Positions 26,034 to 34,382 are shown, counted from the stretch's first letter. The stretch: DNA of 64,000 bases from Novosphingobium marinum (GCF_013408095.1 NZ_JACBZF010000002.1:310001-374000), one strand, 5' to 3'. Translations and numbers: made by a program. Notes: a model not told the origin generated them from the letters alone.

Positions 26034-27020
26034 TTGGCGCGTGAACTGCTGACTGCTGCTGATGTGAAGGGTGCCTGGGCGATCGTGCCGACGCCGGCCA
26101 AGGAAGGTGCTTCCGACTGGCGTGCCACTGATACTGTTAATGTCGACGAAGCGGCCCGCATGGTCGACGGCCTGATCGAGGCCGGGGTCGACGGCATTCT
26201 CAGTATGGGGACGCTGGGCGAGGCCGCGACCATGACACTTGACGAAAAGCTCGTCTTTATGAAGACTATCGTCGATACCGCCGCGGGCCGGGTGCCGGTG
26301 TTTGTCGGCACAACCTGCATCAACACCCGCGACACCATCGCGCTGACCCGCAAGGCAGTCGATATCGGCGCGACCGGGACGATGCTGGGCGTACCGATGT
26401 GGTGCGCGCCGAGCGTCGATGTCGCGGTCCAATTCTACAAGGATGTCGCTGAGGCGGTGCCCGATATCAATATTGCAATTTATGCCAATCCCGAAGCATT
26501 CAAGTTCGATTTCCCGCGCCATTTCTGGGGTCAGGTCGCCGAAATTCCCCAAGTTGTTACCGCCAAGTATATCGGTGTCGGCACACTGCTGCCCGATCTG
26601 GCCGCAATCAAGGGGCGGATCAAGCTGCTGCCGATCGACTTCGATTACTATGGCGCGGCGCGGATGGACGATTCGATCGATGCCTTCTGGACCAGCGGCG
26701 CGGTCTGCCATCCTCTCGTCAGTACGACATTGCGGGATCTCGTCGCGCAGGCCCGCGCCACCGGCGACTGGAGCAAGGCCAAGACATTCATGGGGCGGCT
26801 CGCGCCCACGGCAGCAACGCTGTTTCCCAACGGCAGCTTCAAGGAATTCTCCACCTACAACATTCCGCTGGAAAAGGCGCGGATGACCGCCGGTGGATGG
26901 ATGAACGCCGGACCTTGCCGTCCGCCCTATCACCTGTGTCCCGAAAACTATCTCGAAGGTGCGCGTAATTCGGGCAGGATGTGGGCCGAACTGGGCAAGG
27001 CGCTCGAGGCAGAGCGTTGA
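26034..27020 (+). CDS. nahE: trans-o-hydroxybenzylidenepyruvate hydratase-aldolase
   Basis: This 328-residue member of the DapA/NAL aldolase family has GILSMGTLGE, GTMLGVPMWC, YANPEAFKFDFPR and the Schiff-base Lys178 in VVTAKYIG. The C-terminal block KARM.A.GW..AGPCRPPY matches NahE/PhdJ. It splits hydroxybenzylidenepyruvates from naphthalene-type rings into an aromatic aldehyde and pyruvate. It starts at TTG 26034, seven bases after GGGAG; no ATG gives a full-length product. This gene is a strong sign of polycyclic aromatic degradation. Confidence 0.93.
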   Translation: MARELLTAADVKGAWAIVPTPAKEGASDWRATDTVNVDEAARMVDGLIEAGVDGILSMGTLGEAATMTLDEKLVFMKTIVDTAAGRVPVFVGTTCINTRDTIALTRKAVDIGATGTMLGVPMWCAPSVDVAVQFYKDVAEAVPDINIAIYANPEAFKFDFPRHFWGQVAEIPQVVTAKYIGVGTLLPDLAAIKGRIKLLPIDFDYYGAARMDDSIDAFWTSGAVCHPLVSTTLRDLVAQARATGDWSKAKTFMGRLAPTAATLFPNGSFKEFSTYNIPLEKARMTAGGWMNAGPCRPPYHLCPENYLEGARNSGRMWAELGKALEAER

Positions 27021-27062
27021 AATGAGCTGAATTGCTGCAATCAAACCTGTGGGGAAACGAGG

Positions 27063-28238
27063 ATGGCTGAAACAACACTGACCTGGCCCAAGAACTATAA
27101 TGAAGTTCCCAAAGCGGCCTTTACTCGAGCGGATCTCTACGCTGACGAGATCAGGCGGATTTTTCACGGCCCGGAATGGCACCCGATTGCGCATGAAAGC
27201 GAATTGCCCAATCCCGGTGATTTCAAGACGATGCGGCTGGCCGGAATCCCGCTTCTGATCTCTCGCGACGAGGCCGGCGTGGTGCGGGTGTTTTACAACG
27301 CCTGCTCGCACCGCAGCAACCAGCTCGAAACCGCGGTGATGGGCAACAAGACCGAGTTTGAGTGCCCCTATCACCGCTGGCTGTTCAACGCCAAGGGGGA
27401 CTTGGTCGGCTGCCCCAACCCGCGCGAATTCCTGCCCGGCTTCGACAAGGCCGATTACCCCTTGGGGCAACCGCGTTTCGAACTTTTCTATGGTCTGATC
27501 TTCGTCACGTTTTCGGCCGAGACTGAGCCACTTGACGAGTTCCTCGGCGAAGCCGGCGAAACACTGCGCGAACTGATGGCGGGCGACGGTCGCCTCAAAC
27601 TGCTGGGTTACCAGAAGGTTCGCTACGACAGCAACTGGAAGGGTTACAACGACAACGACGGCTACCATGCCCCGCTGCTCCACGCGGCATTCAAGATGCT
27701 CAATTGGCAGGGCGGCAAAGGGCGGCAATACACCTGCACTAAGCGTGGGCACGTGTGCTTCGAATCGGCGCTCTCGGTGGCCAGTGGCCCCAGTGTTCTC
27801 AAGGACAAGGAACTGATCGCGTTCAAGGGGCAGGATCCATCGGTCGGGTCGCGGATCGTCCAGCTGTTCCCCACCTTCGTCTCGACCAAGCACCTCGATG
27901 TCATCAATCTGCGCTTTGCCAACCCGGTCGACGCAGAGACTACAGAAGTTCACTACGCCTATTTCGCCCACCAGGACGACGATGCGGACATGGTTCGCCA
28001 CCGCTTGCGGCAGAGTTCCAACCTGTTGGGTCCCTGCGGGCTGATCAGTATGGAAGACGCCTCGATCTTCCACCGGATCCACATCGGCAGTCACACGCCG
28101 GGGAACGCTATCTTCCAGAAAGGCGTGCGTGATCCGGGCAAGCTGGAATCGGAGTTTCTGCAGAACGATGAAAGCGGCAATCTGCCCCGCTGGGAATATT
28201 ACCGCTCGGCGATGGGTTTCGAGAGGGCAGAGGCATGA
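27063..28238 (+). CDS. Ring-hydroxylating oxygenase alpha subunit (pair D)
   Basis: This 391-residue Rieske oxygenase has Cys81, His83, Cys101 and His104, then His202, His207 and Asp332 for the iron. It is shorter than pairs B and C and belongs with pair A in the benzoate/salicylate/anthranilate-like branch (the ISMED motif is shared with pair A). Conversion of a carboxylated ring such as salicylate or benzoate is likely; xylL and nahE next door fit either. It is 42 bp after nahE and overlaps its beta gene by 4 bp. Confidence 0.85.
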   Translation: MAETTLTWPKNYNEVPKAAFTRADLYADEIRRIFHGPEWHPIAHESELPNPGDFKTMRLAGIPLLISRDEAGVVRVFYNACSHRSNQLETAVMGNKTEFECPYHRWLFNAKGDLVGCPNPREFLPGFDKADYPLGQPRFELFYGLIFVTFSAETEPLDEFLGEAGETLRELMAGDGRLKLLGYQKVRYDSNWKGYNDNDGYHAPLLHAAFKMLNWQGGKGRQYTCTKRGHVCFESALSVASGPSVLKDKELIAFKGQDPSVGSRIVQLFPTFVSTKHLDVINLRFANPVDAETTEVHYAYFAHQDDDADMVRHRLRQSSNLLGPCGLISMEDASIFHRIHIGSHTPGNAIFQKGVRDPGKLESEFLQNDESGNLPRWEYYRSAMGFERAEA

Positions 28239-28732
28239 CGGCCACCACTCCCGAGCTGGAAACAGCGATCGACCGATTGCTGCTGGCCGATGCCAACGCG
28301 CTTGACAGCAAGGACATGCCGGGCTGGCTGGCGAACTATGCCGAGGAAGACCAAGCATCCTATTATTGCCGCGCGGCTGAAAATACCGAGCACAACCTCG
28401 AGCTCGGATTCATGTTCGACGATTGCCGGGCACGGCTCGAAGATCGCGTCACCTATGTGAACGAGATCTGGGCCGGCACCTTTCAGGACTACCGCACCCG
28501 TCATTTCGTCCAGCGCGTCAGCCATCGCCAGGTCGATGCCCGAACGGTGGAAGTGGTTTCGAATTTCTCGGTGTTCATGACGCCGATGGATGCCGGCGTC
28601 ACCCAAGTCCTAGCCGCCGGCCGCTATCTCGATACAATGCGACTGTCAGACGATGGTGGCGCCAAGTTGCTGTTCCGCCGCGCCGAGCTCGATACATCGG
28701 TTCTCCCCCGTTATCTGGTCTACCCGATTTGA
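28235..28732 (+). CDS. Ring-hydroxylating oxygenase beta subunit (pair D)
   Basis: This 165-residue NTF2-fold small subunit opens with IDRLLLADANALDSKDMPGW and has the RTRHFVQRVSHRQV and SNFSVFMT strands typical of the family. ATGA overlap at 28235-28238 couples it to the pair D alpha gene. The operon continues 58 bp later into a truncated amidohydrolase gene. Confidence 0.85.
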   Translation: MTATTPELETAIDRLLLADANALDSKDMPGWLANYAEEDQASYYCRAAENTEHNLELGFMFDDCRARLEDRVTYVNEIWAGTFQDYRTRHFVQRVSHRQVDARTVEVVSNFSVFMTPMDAGVTQVLAAGRYLDTMRLSDDGGAKLLFRRAELDTSVLPRYLVYPI

Positions 28733-28790
28733 GTTGCTGCACTCTGTCTTCAGCCCTAAAATGCGCTTAGACCAACGGGGGTAAGGATAG

Positions 28791-28934
28791 ATGATCATCG
28801 ACGCGCATGCCCATCTGGTTGCTCCGGCATCGCTTTATGTGCACAGAAGCAGTCTGATTGTTTCGGGGGGCAATACGGAGAGAGCAATAGTGTCCGTCGT
28901 CAGAACATTTGGCGCAACTCGCGGCGTAGATTAG
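28791..28934 (+). pseudogene. Truncated amidohydrolase (5' fragment)
   Basis: An ATG preceded by GGGGTAAGG opens MIIDAHAHLVAPASLYVHRS, the metal-binding start of amidohydrolase-2 proteins related to aromatic decarboxylases and hydrolases. Homology seems to stop after about 28 residues (VSGG) and the frame ends at 28934 in sequence that leads into an IS256 remnant. The remaining ~270 residues are absent from the window. It was probably a third catabolic gene of the nahE operon, lost by insertion and deletion. Confidence 0.75.
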
Positions 28935-29538
28935 CGGAGTGCGGGCCTCGTCTGGGGGTTTCCTTGGTTCCGTCGGGCAGGATGCCGAGCGCGATGTAGA
29001 CCGCCTTGTTGCGAACGAAGCCTTCGTCGCGGACCTTCACGCGGATCGCGTCGAAGAACACCAAAGGATAGCAATCATCGAGCGGCCGGCCCTGCCATTC
29101 GGTCACCGTTTCCAGCACGGCGTCGGTGATCGTGGAGATCAGATCCGGCGACACGTTAATGCCGTACAGCTCTTCCAGGTGCCCCCGGATCTCACGCACC
29201 GTCATGCCGCGTGCGTACATCGAGATGATCTTCGTATCGAAGTCCGGGAAGCGGCGCTGATACCTGGCGATCAGCTTGGGATCGAATGTACCCGAACGGT
29301 CGCGCGGAATATCCAGCGTCACTTTCGACGTGCCGGTCAGCATCGTCTTCTTCGAGCTGCCGTTGCGCCGATTGGCGACGCCGGCCTCCGCTTCCGATTC
29401 GAGATGATCGTCCAGTTCTGCCCTCAGCATCCGTTCCGACAGCGCCTTCTTCAACTCGTCAATCAGTCCGTCCCGGGCGAATAACTCTTGCGGGTCACGT
29501 CCGTCCAGCTGGTCCAGTAACTCCTTGTCGATTGCCAT
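28900..29538 (-). pseudogene. IS256-family transposase, C-terminally truncated
   Basis: About 212 residues match the N-terminal half of mutator-type (IS256) transposases: the DKELLDQL start, LDIPRDRSGTFDP, ISMYARGMTVREI and the catalytic-domain segment VFFDAIRVKVRDEG. After ILPDGTKE (about position 28960) the family continuation is lost and 18 unrelated residues lead to a stop, so the DDE site is incomplete. ATG 29538 is preferred over 29556 by family start and ribosome spacing. Confidence 0.85.
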
Positions 29539-29598
29539 ATCGATGGTCCTTTCCATTCCATCTATATGACCTCGCGCACAAAATTACTGACAGTCCCC
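28960..29598 (-). mobile_element. IS256-family element remnant
   Basis: The upstream end, read on the minus strand as GGGGACTGTCAGTAATTTTG, resembles IS256-type terminal sequence and sits 41 bp before the transposase frame. The downstream half of the element is missing. Its upstream end abuts IS3 orfA coding sequence at about 29599, so it inserted into an older IS3 copy. Confidence 0.65.
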
Positions 29599-29799
29599 GA
29601 CCGGAACGCCGGCACGCTTGCCGCTGTTCACCTCGGCATTCTTCACCCACTCCAGCAGCGTGTGACCCGAGCAGCCAATCATGGCCGCTTTGGATGTGAT
29701 CGCTGCCCAACGGGAGGGATGCTCGCTCTCTTGATCCAGCGCCAGGCGAACAGCCCGTTCACGCACCTCAGGTGAAAACTTGTTCGTTGTCTTGCTCAT
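29584..29799 (-). pseudogene. IS3-family OrfA fragment
   Basis: The frame begins [20 protein letters not shown] and continues through [27 protein letters not shown], a helix-turn-helix OrfA of the IS3 family. It breaks off after GKRAG, where the IS256 end begins; OrfB is not present here. GAAGGGTC precedes the ATG. Confidence 0.8.
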
Positions 29800-30114
29800 C
29801 GTAGACCCTTCCTCTCAGGAGTTAGGGCCTCCGGCAATCCCGCAGCGGTTCAAGAACGTATGGCCCGCCCCGTCTGCAAGGACTATTTTGAGGCTGGCAA
29901 CTGACTGGTCTGCATCAACGTATACGGCATATCAGCGTTGCGCTGTCGCCAAGATGGAGCTTCGCACGCTCTGAACCTCATAATGGGGGTGGCAGCAAAG
30001 TGCCGTTCTTGGTACCAGGCTTTCAGGGCGTCGATTTACCGTCAGGCCATCTTCAAAATTCCTCCCGCAGACATCGTGGTCACACAACCGGTCGAGGACC
30101 GGTGACCAGGATAC
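29800..30114. other. Gene-free stretch between insertion sequences
   Basis: The first ~40 bp are probably the outer end of the IS3 remnant and the last ~50 bp the flank of the IS110 element. I see no coding potential, tRNA or clear repeat in between. Confidence 0.5.
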
Positions 30115-31146
30115 TCAGATCGGCATTGCAGCACGGTCGATCGAGAACGTGTCTCCGCGACGCAGTGTGACCCAAGCGATCCGGGCCAGCTTGTTGGCCA
30201 GTGCCACCGTCACCGTGTTGTAGTGGCATCTGGCAAGCAAGCCGAGCAGCCAGCTCCCCAGCGGCGTCTCGCTCTTGGCAAGCGATGGCAGTGCAGCTCT
30301 TGCACCATGGATCAAAAGGGTTCGCGGGTACCTGTTTCCGCGTTTGCTTATTCCTCGAATCTTCGGTTTCCCGCCTGTCGTGTATTGCTTCGGTACCAAG
30401 CCCAGCCAAGCGCTGAGATCACGGCTCCGTTCAAAGGTCGACGCATCTCCGACTGCGGCTGCCAGGGCTGTCGCATTGAGCGAACCGATCCCTGGGATCG
30501 TCAAAAGCCTGCGCGCCAGTTCATCGGTTCGGGTGAGTTCTAGAAACTCCATATCAAGCGCCGCGATCCTGTCGTCCAGCGTCTTCCACTCCTCGCGTGT
30601 TTCCATCATGAACCGACGGATCCGACCCTCGGGAAGACGATCCGTATCGGCTAGCATCGCATCGAGTGCCCTCTCGAACTTCTGGCGGCCTTGGGGCACT
30701 ACGATCCCGCGTTCCATTAGGATCGCTCGCGCCTGATTTATCAGGTTCGTACGCGCTCCCACGAGCCGCGACCGCACGCGATGGAGCGACTGAACATCGA
30801 GCTGATCCTGGGTCTTCATCTCGACGAACCGCATGGTCGGTCGCGTTGCGGCTTCCGCGATCGCCTCTGCGTCGCGATCATCGTTCTTTTGCGCCTTTAC
30901 GTAGGGACGGACATATTCCGGCGACATCAACCAGACGGTATGGCCTTGAGCCGCCAGCAACCGACCCAGATGATGCGCCCCGTAACAGGCCTCCATCGCG
31001 ATCACGCATGGCGCCAGCTTCGCTGTGAAGCCTGGAATTGTGGACGGGCGCATGAGTCTGCGCAGCACGACTTTGCCAGTCGTATCAAGCCCGGCAGCAC
31101 TGCAGCTGTTCTCGCCCAGATCGACTCCAAGTGTACAAATAGTCAT
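30115..31146 (-). CDS. IS110-family transposase
   Basis: This 343-residue protein has the N-terminal DEDD nuclease domain (TLGVDLGENSC, VIAMEACYGAHHLGR, KNDDRDAEAIAEA) and the C-terminal transposase_20 domain (LLTIPGIGSLNATALAAAVGD, AWLGLVPKQYTTGGK, GNRYPRTLLIHGARA). It looks full length and intact. GGAAAGGAGC precedes the ATG. IS110 elements lack clear terminal repeats, so the element ends cannot be set by eye. Confidence 0.93.
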   Translation of the reverse strand: MTICTLGVDLGENSCSAAGLDTTGKVVLRRLMRPSTIPGFTAKLAPCVIAMEACYGAHHLGRLLAAQGHTVWLMSPEYVRPYVKAQKNDDRDAEAIAEAATRPTMRFVEMKTQDQLDVQSLHRVRSRLVGARTNLINQARAILMERGIVVPQGRQKFERALDAMLADTDRLPEGRIRRFMMETREEWKTLDDRIAALDMEFLELTRTDELARRLLTIPGIGSLNATALAAAVGDASTFERSRDLSAWLGLVPKQYTTGGKPKIRGISKRGNRYPRTLLIHGARAALPSLAKSETPLGSWLLGLLARCHYNTVTVALANKLARIAWVTLRRGDTFSIDRAAMPI

Positions 31147-31237
31147 GGCTCGCTCCTTTCCTTTTCACCAACAACCGCATCCTATCAGATGCTGGAAAAG
31201 GGGCGGGCCATTCCATAATTGGTGGCGGGAAACGAGA

Positions 31238-31516
31238 ATGAAGATAGTGTATATCGATGGCTCGATGTCGGCGTTCACAAGCCGAACTCGTTTTCGCGGG
31301 ACATGTTCCGCAAAGGTCATGACAAAGCTGACGCAGGTTTATCCCGATGCGGAAATTGTCTACCGCGACCTCGCTGCTGATCCGCTTCCGCATCTTAGCG
31401 CGCATACGCTTCCGGCTATTTTCGGGCAGGCTGAAAGCGAAGACTGAGACACGGCGATCGAGCCTGGTCTGAGCAAGGAAGCTCTTGCGCAGTTCATGGA
31501 TGCCGACGTTGAATAG
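31238..31516 (+). pseudogene. FMN-dependent azoreductase remnant
   Basis: After a GGGAAACGAG ribosome site the frame reads MKIVYIDGSMS and later AEIVYRDLAADPLPHLSAHTLPAI-like sequence, the start of AzoR-type NAD(P)H quinone/azo reductases. A TGA at 31445-31447 interrupts it. The same frame then continues for about 22 codons (IEPGLSKEALAQFMDAD) to a TAG, where an IS3 element begins. About two thirds of the gene is gone. Confidence 0.75.
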
Positions 31517-31568
31517 CCCCTAGATTTGTGGACGCCTTCTTTCCTAAATTTGAGGACAGGAGGCGACG

Positions 31569-31833
31569 ATGGGGAAAGCTAATTTCAGTGACGAGTTCAA
31601 GCGTGATGCGGTGGCCCAGATCACCGAGCGCGGCTACCGGGTGGCGGAGGTTTCCGAGCGGCTCGGGGTCAGCCAGCATTCGCTGTATGCATGGAAGCGG
31701 CAGTTCGCACGGCGGCCCGAAGATGGGTCGAAGGATGCCGAGATCCGCCAGCTGAAGCGCGAGCTGCTGCGGGTGACCGAGGAGCGCGACATCCTAAAAA
31801 AAGCCACCGCGTATTTGACCTTTGGCCACTTCG
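31569..31833 (+). CDS. IS3-family OrfA
   Basis: MGKANFSDEFKRDAVAQITE is followed by a helix-turn-helix (GYRVAEVSERLGVSQHSLYAWKR) and a leucine-zipper-like tail (LKRELLRVTEERDILKKATAYL). The frame stays open past an A7 run at 31796-31802 until 32129, but homology ends around residue 80; the end given here is approximate. OrfB lies in the +1 (or -2) frame rather than the usual -1 frame, so this copy may carry an indel. Confidence 0.75.
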
Positions 31834-32406
31834 TTCCACCAGGGATGCAAAGTGAGATACGCGTTCGTTGCCGAGCATCGCACGCTGTTCCCGGTGCGCG
31901 CGATGTGCCGGTGTCTGCGCATCCAGCCCAGCGGCTTCTACGCCTGGTTGAAGAAACCGCTGAGCAGACGGGCGAAGGAAGATGCTCGGCAGACCGAGCT
32001 GCTCCGGCAGGCGTGGGAAGACAGCGGCAAGGTCTATGGCTACCGCAAACTGCACGACGACCTGCTCGATCAGGGCGAGACTTGCTGCCCGAACCGCGTG
32101 GCGCGTCTCGCCAGTCTGGCGGGTATTAAAGCGAGGATCGGCTACAAGCGCAGGCCGGGCAGCTATGGTGGCAAGCCATCCAGGGTGGTCGACAATACGC
32201 TGGCCCGCCAGTTCGATGTCGCGGCACCCGACAAGACATGGGTGACCGACATCACCTACATCAGGACGCAGGAGGGCTTTGCCTATCTGGCGGTGGTGAT
32301 CGACCTTTACTCCCGCCGAGTGGTGGGCTGGTCGATGCAGAACCGCCAGATGATCCAGACCTGGCGATCAAGGCAGGCAGACACCTATGCGAGGAATTGC
32401 TTGTAA
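31822..32406 (+). pseudogene. IS3-family OrfB, C-terminally truncated
   Basis: The frame (TTG start) contains the HTH_21 region (YAFVAEHRTLFPVRAMCRCL, SGKVYGYRKLHDDL) and the start of the DDE domain (DKTWVTDITYIRT, AVVIDLYSRRVVGWSM). After MQNRQ the expected second aspartate and glutamate region is replaced by foreign sequence. It therefore cannot be a functional transposase. Part of it is duplicated at 33404-33675. Confidence 0.85.
32129..32401 (+). repeat. Direct duplication, copy 1 (left of IS481)
   Basis: About 272 bp, from AAGCGAGGATCGG to GAGGAATTGCT, are identical to 33403-33675 at an offset of 1274 bp. Copy 1 ends exactly where the IS481 left end (TGTAAC) begins. Confidence 0.95.
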
Positions 32407-33403
32407 CATCGGGTGACTGGCGAGACACGGTTGGACCTGTTCTATAGCTTCTCGCGAAGCGCTTCATAAGGCGTTTTTCCTTTGAACGCGCCGTGCGGTC
32501 GATGGAAATTGTAGAAGCGCTCCCATTCATCGAGGCGTTCTTCGAGATCGACGTCGCCCTTGTAGGTGAGCAGCTGATAGAACTCCTGGCTGTCGGAGCG
32601 ATGCGATCGCTCGACCTTGCCGTTGAGCTGAGGTGAACTGGGTTTGATGTAGGCGTGGCGGATTCCGAGGTCCTCGACGTGCCAGTGGAACTTCGCCTGG
32701 AACTCATGCCCATTGTCGGTGCGTATTTCCCGGATGCGGAAGGGGAACTTGTCGATGATGTGATTGACGAAGTCGATGGCGTTGGCCTGAGTATGCCGCT
32801 TGTAGACTTTGAGGGCGCGCACGCGGGTTGCATCGTCGATGGCAGTGTACTGGAAACGGCGGACCTTCTTGCCGCGCTTCCCGATTAGAGTCAGGAACTT
32901 GACATCCATCTGGATGTGGTGGCCCGGCACCTGCTTGTTATACCGCTTGGTATGGATTTTGCGAACGCGCGTGCCGCGTGGAAGTCGGTTCAGGCCGTGA
33001 CGCCTGAGGATGCGATAGACGGTTGCATCCGACATTCGAACCGCATGATAGCGCGCCATGTACCACATGATCCGCTCGGGCCCGAGATGGTACTTCCTTC
33101 GGAGATGAAGAACTTTCTCCTCGACCTCCGGTGGCGTCTGGTTGGGCGACGATTTTGGAATGGGTTTGGCATTGGCCAGTCCAGCTTCCCCGTCTCGCTT
33201 ATAGGCGCGCTTCCATCTGTAGAAGCTGGCCCGCCCAATGCCAAAGTAGCGGCAGGTCTTCGCCACCTGGCCGGTACGCTCGGCGTGCCGGAGCACCCGC
33301 AGCTTGCGTTGGATCTCGCGCTGATCTTCTTTCGTCATTCGAAACACCTCCTGCCCGATTAGGGCGATCATAAAGGTGTCTCGCGAGTCCCGGCATGGCT
33401 ACA
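32402..33403 (-). mobile_element. IS481-family insertion sequence, complete
   Basis: A 1002-bp element is bounded by imperfect terminal inverted repeats that start TGTA and share GCGAGACAC inward at both ends. It carries one transposase gene on the minus strand. The bases just outside the two ends do not form a target-site duplication; instead each end borders a copy of the same 272-bp sequence. Confidence 0.85.
32442..33338 (-). CDS. IS481-family transposase
   Basis: This 298-residue protein has an N-terminal HTH (RYFGIGRASFYRWKRAYKRDG) and an rve-type DDE domain with Asp in HIQMDVKFL, Asp in IRTDNGHEF and Glu in GKVERSHRSD. The C-terminal segment FYNFHRPHGAFKGKTPYEAL is typical. All three catalytic residues are present, so it may be active. 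ATG 33338 follows GGAGG at good spacing, in preference to the frame opening at 33371. Confidence 0.93.
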   Translation of the reverse strand: MTKEDQREIQRKLRVLRHAERTGQVAKTCRYFGIGRASFYRWKRAYKRDGEAGLANAKPIPKSSPNQTPPEVEEKVLHLRRKYHLGPERIMWYMARYHAVRMSDATVYRILRRHGLNRLPRGTRVRKIHTKRYNKQVPGHHIQMDVKFLTLIGKRGKKVRRFQYTAIDDATRVRALKVYKRHTQANAIDFVNHIIDKFPFRIREIRTDNGHEFQAKFHWHVEDLGIRHAYIKPSSPQLNGKVERSHRSDSQEFYQLLTYKGDVDLEERLDEWERFYNFHRPHGAFKGKTPYEALREKL

Positions 33404-33675
33404 AGCGAGGATCGGCTACAAGCGCAGGCCGGGCAGCTATGGTGGCAAGCCATCCAGGGTGGTCGACAATACGCTGGCCCGCCAGTTCGATGTCGCGGCA
33501 CCCGACAAGACATGGGTGACCGACATCACCTACATCAGGACGCAGGAGGGCTTTGCCTATCTGGCGGTGGTGATCGACCTTTACTCCCGCCGAGTGGTGG
33601 GCTGGTCGATGCAGAACCGCCAGATGATCCAGACCTGGCGATCAAGGCAGGCAGACACCTATGCGAGGAATTGCT
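33403..33675 (+). repeat. Direct duplication, copy 2 (right of IS481)
   Basis: This is identical to 32129-32401. It begins at the IS481 right end and runs without a break into the M15-peptidase-like fragment, so this copy preserves the older junction. Confidence 0.95.
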
Positions 33676-34066
33676 CGAACCCCTTCAAGACCATTGGGGC
33701 AGGATTGCGATCCGGTCTGCGTATCGCTCGTGTGAGGTAAATGGCTTTTGCAATGCGATGCAGCGCAAGAAGAAGGCCGGCTACACCTGTGCTTCGAACG
33801 AGAGCAATTTCGCGGGGCACATCTGGGATCGCCTCGATGTGAACGGACACATGGGGGCGATGGCTTGTGTGGTCGTTCCCAGTTTCTGGGCCAATCACCA
33901 AGAGCAAGGCGATTGGCAGATACTCGCTCGATGGATCCACGAGCACCTCCCTTACTCAACGCTCTATTTCTTTCCGACCTATTGGGCATTCAATATCGGC
34001 TGGCATGAAAGCCCCAAAAAGAGCATCAAGAGCTACGCAGAGCCTGCCGGAACATTCACTCCCTGA
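33632..34066 (+). pseudogene. Peptidase M15-like protein, 5' truncated
   Basis: The frame LAIKAGRHLCEELLEPLQDHWG, then IAIRSAYRS, AGHIWDRLD and NIGWHE resembles D-Ala-D-Ala carboxypeptidase-like (M15) zinc peptidases, with candidate zinc ligands in the HIWD..D and WHE motifs. Upstream the frame crosses into IS3 orfB sequence, so the N terminus is lost. The family call rests on a few motifs from memory and is moderate. Confidence 0.55.
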
Positions 34067-34382
34067 CGGAGAAGCAAATCAAGATTCGAGTCCCGAAAAA
34101 GGCATCGAACCAATGCATTAGACGGTTTTTGCGGGCCTTTTGCGGGCTCTTTGCATAAACCGAATTACCTAAATACCTGAAAATATTCAGAAAAATAGGC
34201 CGAATGTGATGCCTCTTCTGGCACCATTTGTTCTTCTCACGTTCTCCCAAAAAATCTATAAAATCCGCAGAGATCCTAGGGATTTGGCTCTTGGATCGTT
34301 CCGGAACGTCCCGCGAAATCTCGGGGGTTCCCGACATTTTTGCGGGCCTTTGCGAAAACTACATTGGGGAAAAGGCCCGCAC
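34067..34382. other. Non-coding integrase upstream region with repeats
   Basis: This stretch has no gene. It holds three copies of TTTTGCGGGCC/T (34127-34137, 34138-34148, 34338-34348) and an inverted GGCCCGCA (34374-34381), which look like integrase or excisionase arm-binding sites. It also holds the left copy of a 21-bp direct repeat at 34219-34239. Confidence 0.6.
34219..34239 (+). repeat. Putative attachment site, left copy
   Basis: A 21-bp sequence starting TGGCACCATTT and ending TTCTTCTCA is repeated exactly at 37727-37747. The left copy lies 144 bp before the integrase start, the usual place for an att site of P4-type integrases. Confidence 0.75.

Larger units (their letters stand above)
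31516..32401 (+). mobile_element. IS3-family element, 3' truncated and split by IS481
   Basis: The element starts near 31516 within the azoreductase remnant and carries orfA and most of orfB. Its orfB homology ends at about 32358, where sequence of an M15-peptidase-like gene begins. That hybrid sequence is in turn interrupted at 32402 by an IS481 copy. Confidence 0.7.

Noticed and set aside
25947-28358. An 803-codon open frame on the minus strand opposite nahE and pair D
   Set aside because: It lies wholly antisense to three well-recognised genes and its translation has no family features; high third-position GC opens such frames. The same holds for 124-1308 and 5139-6638 on the minus strand.
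34080-34110. A tRNA T-loop-like GATTCGAGTCCC before the integrase, as a tRNA att site
   Set aside because: The flanking bases do not form a T-stem or acceptor stem, and the direct repeats that bound the module lie elsewhere (34219 and 37727).
34206-34382. An integrase start at 34206, 59 codons upstream
   Set aside because: The extra residues have no integrase homology and the stretch contains the att-like repeat and arm-type boxes; ATG 34383 gives the normal P4-integrase start.
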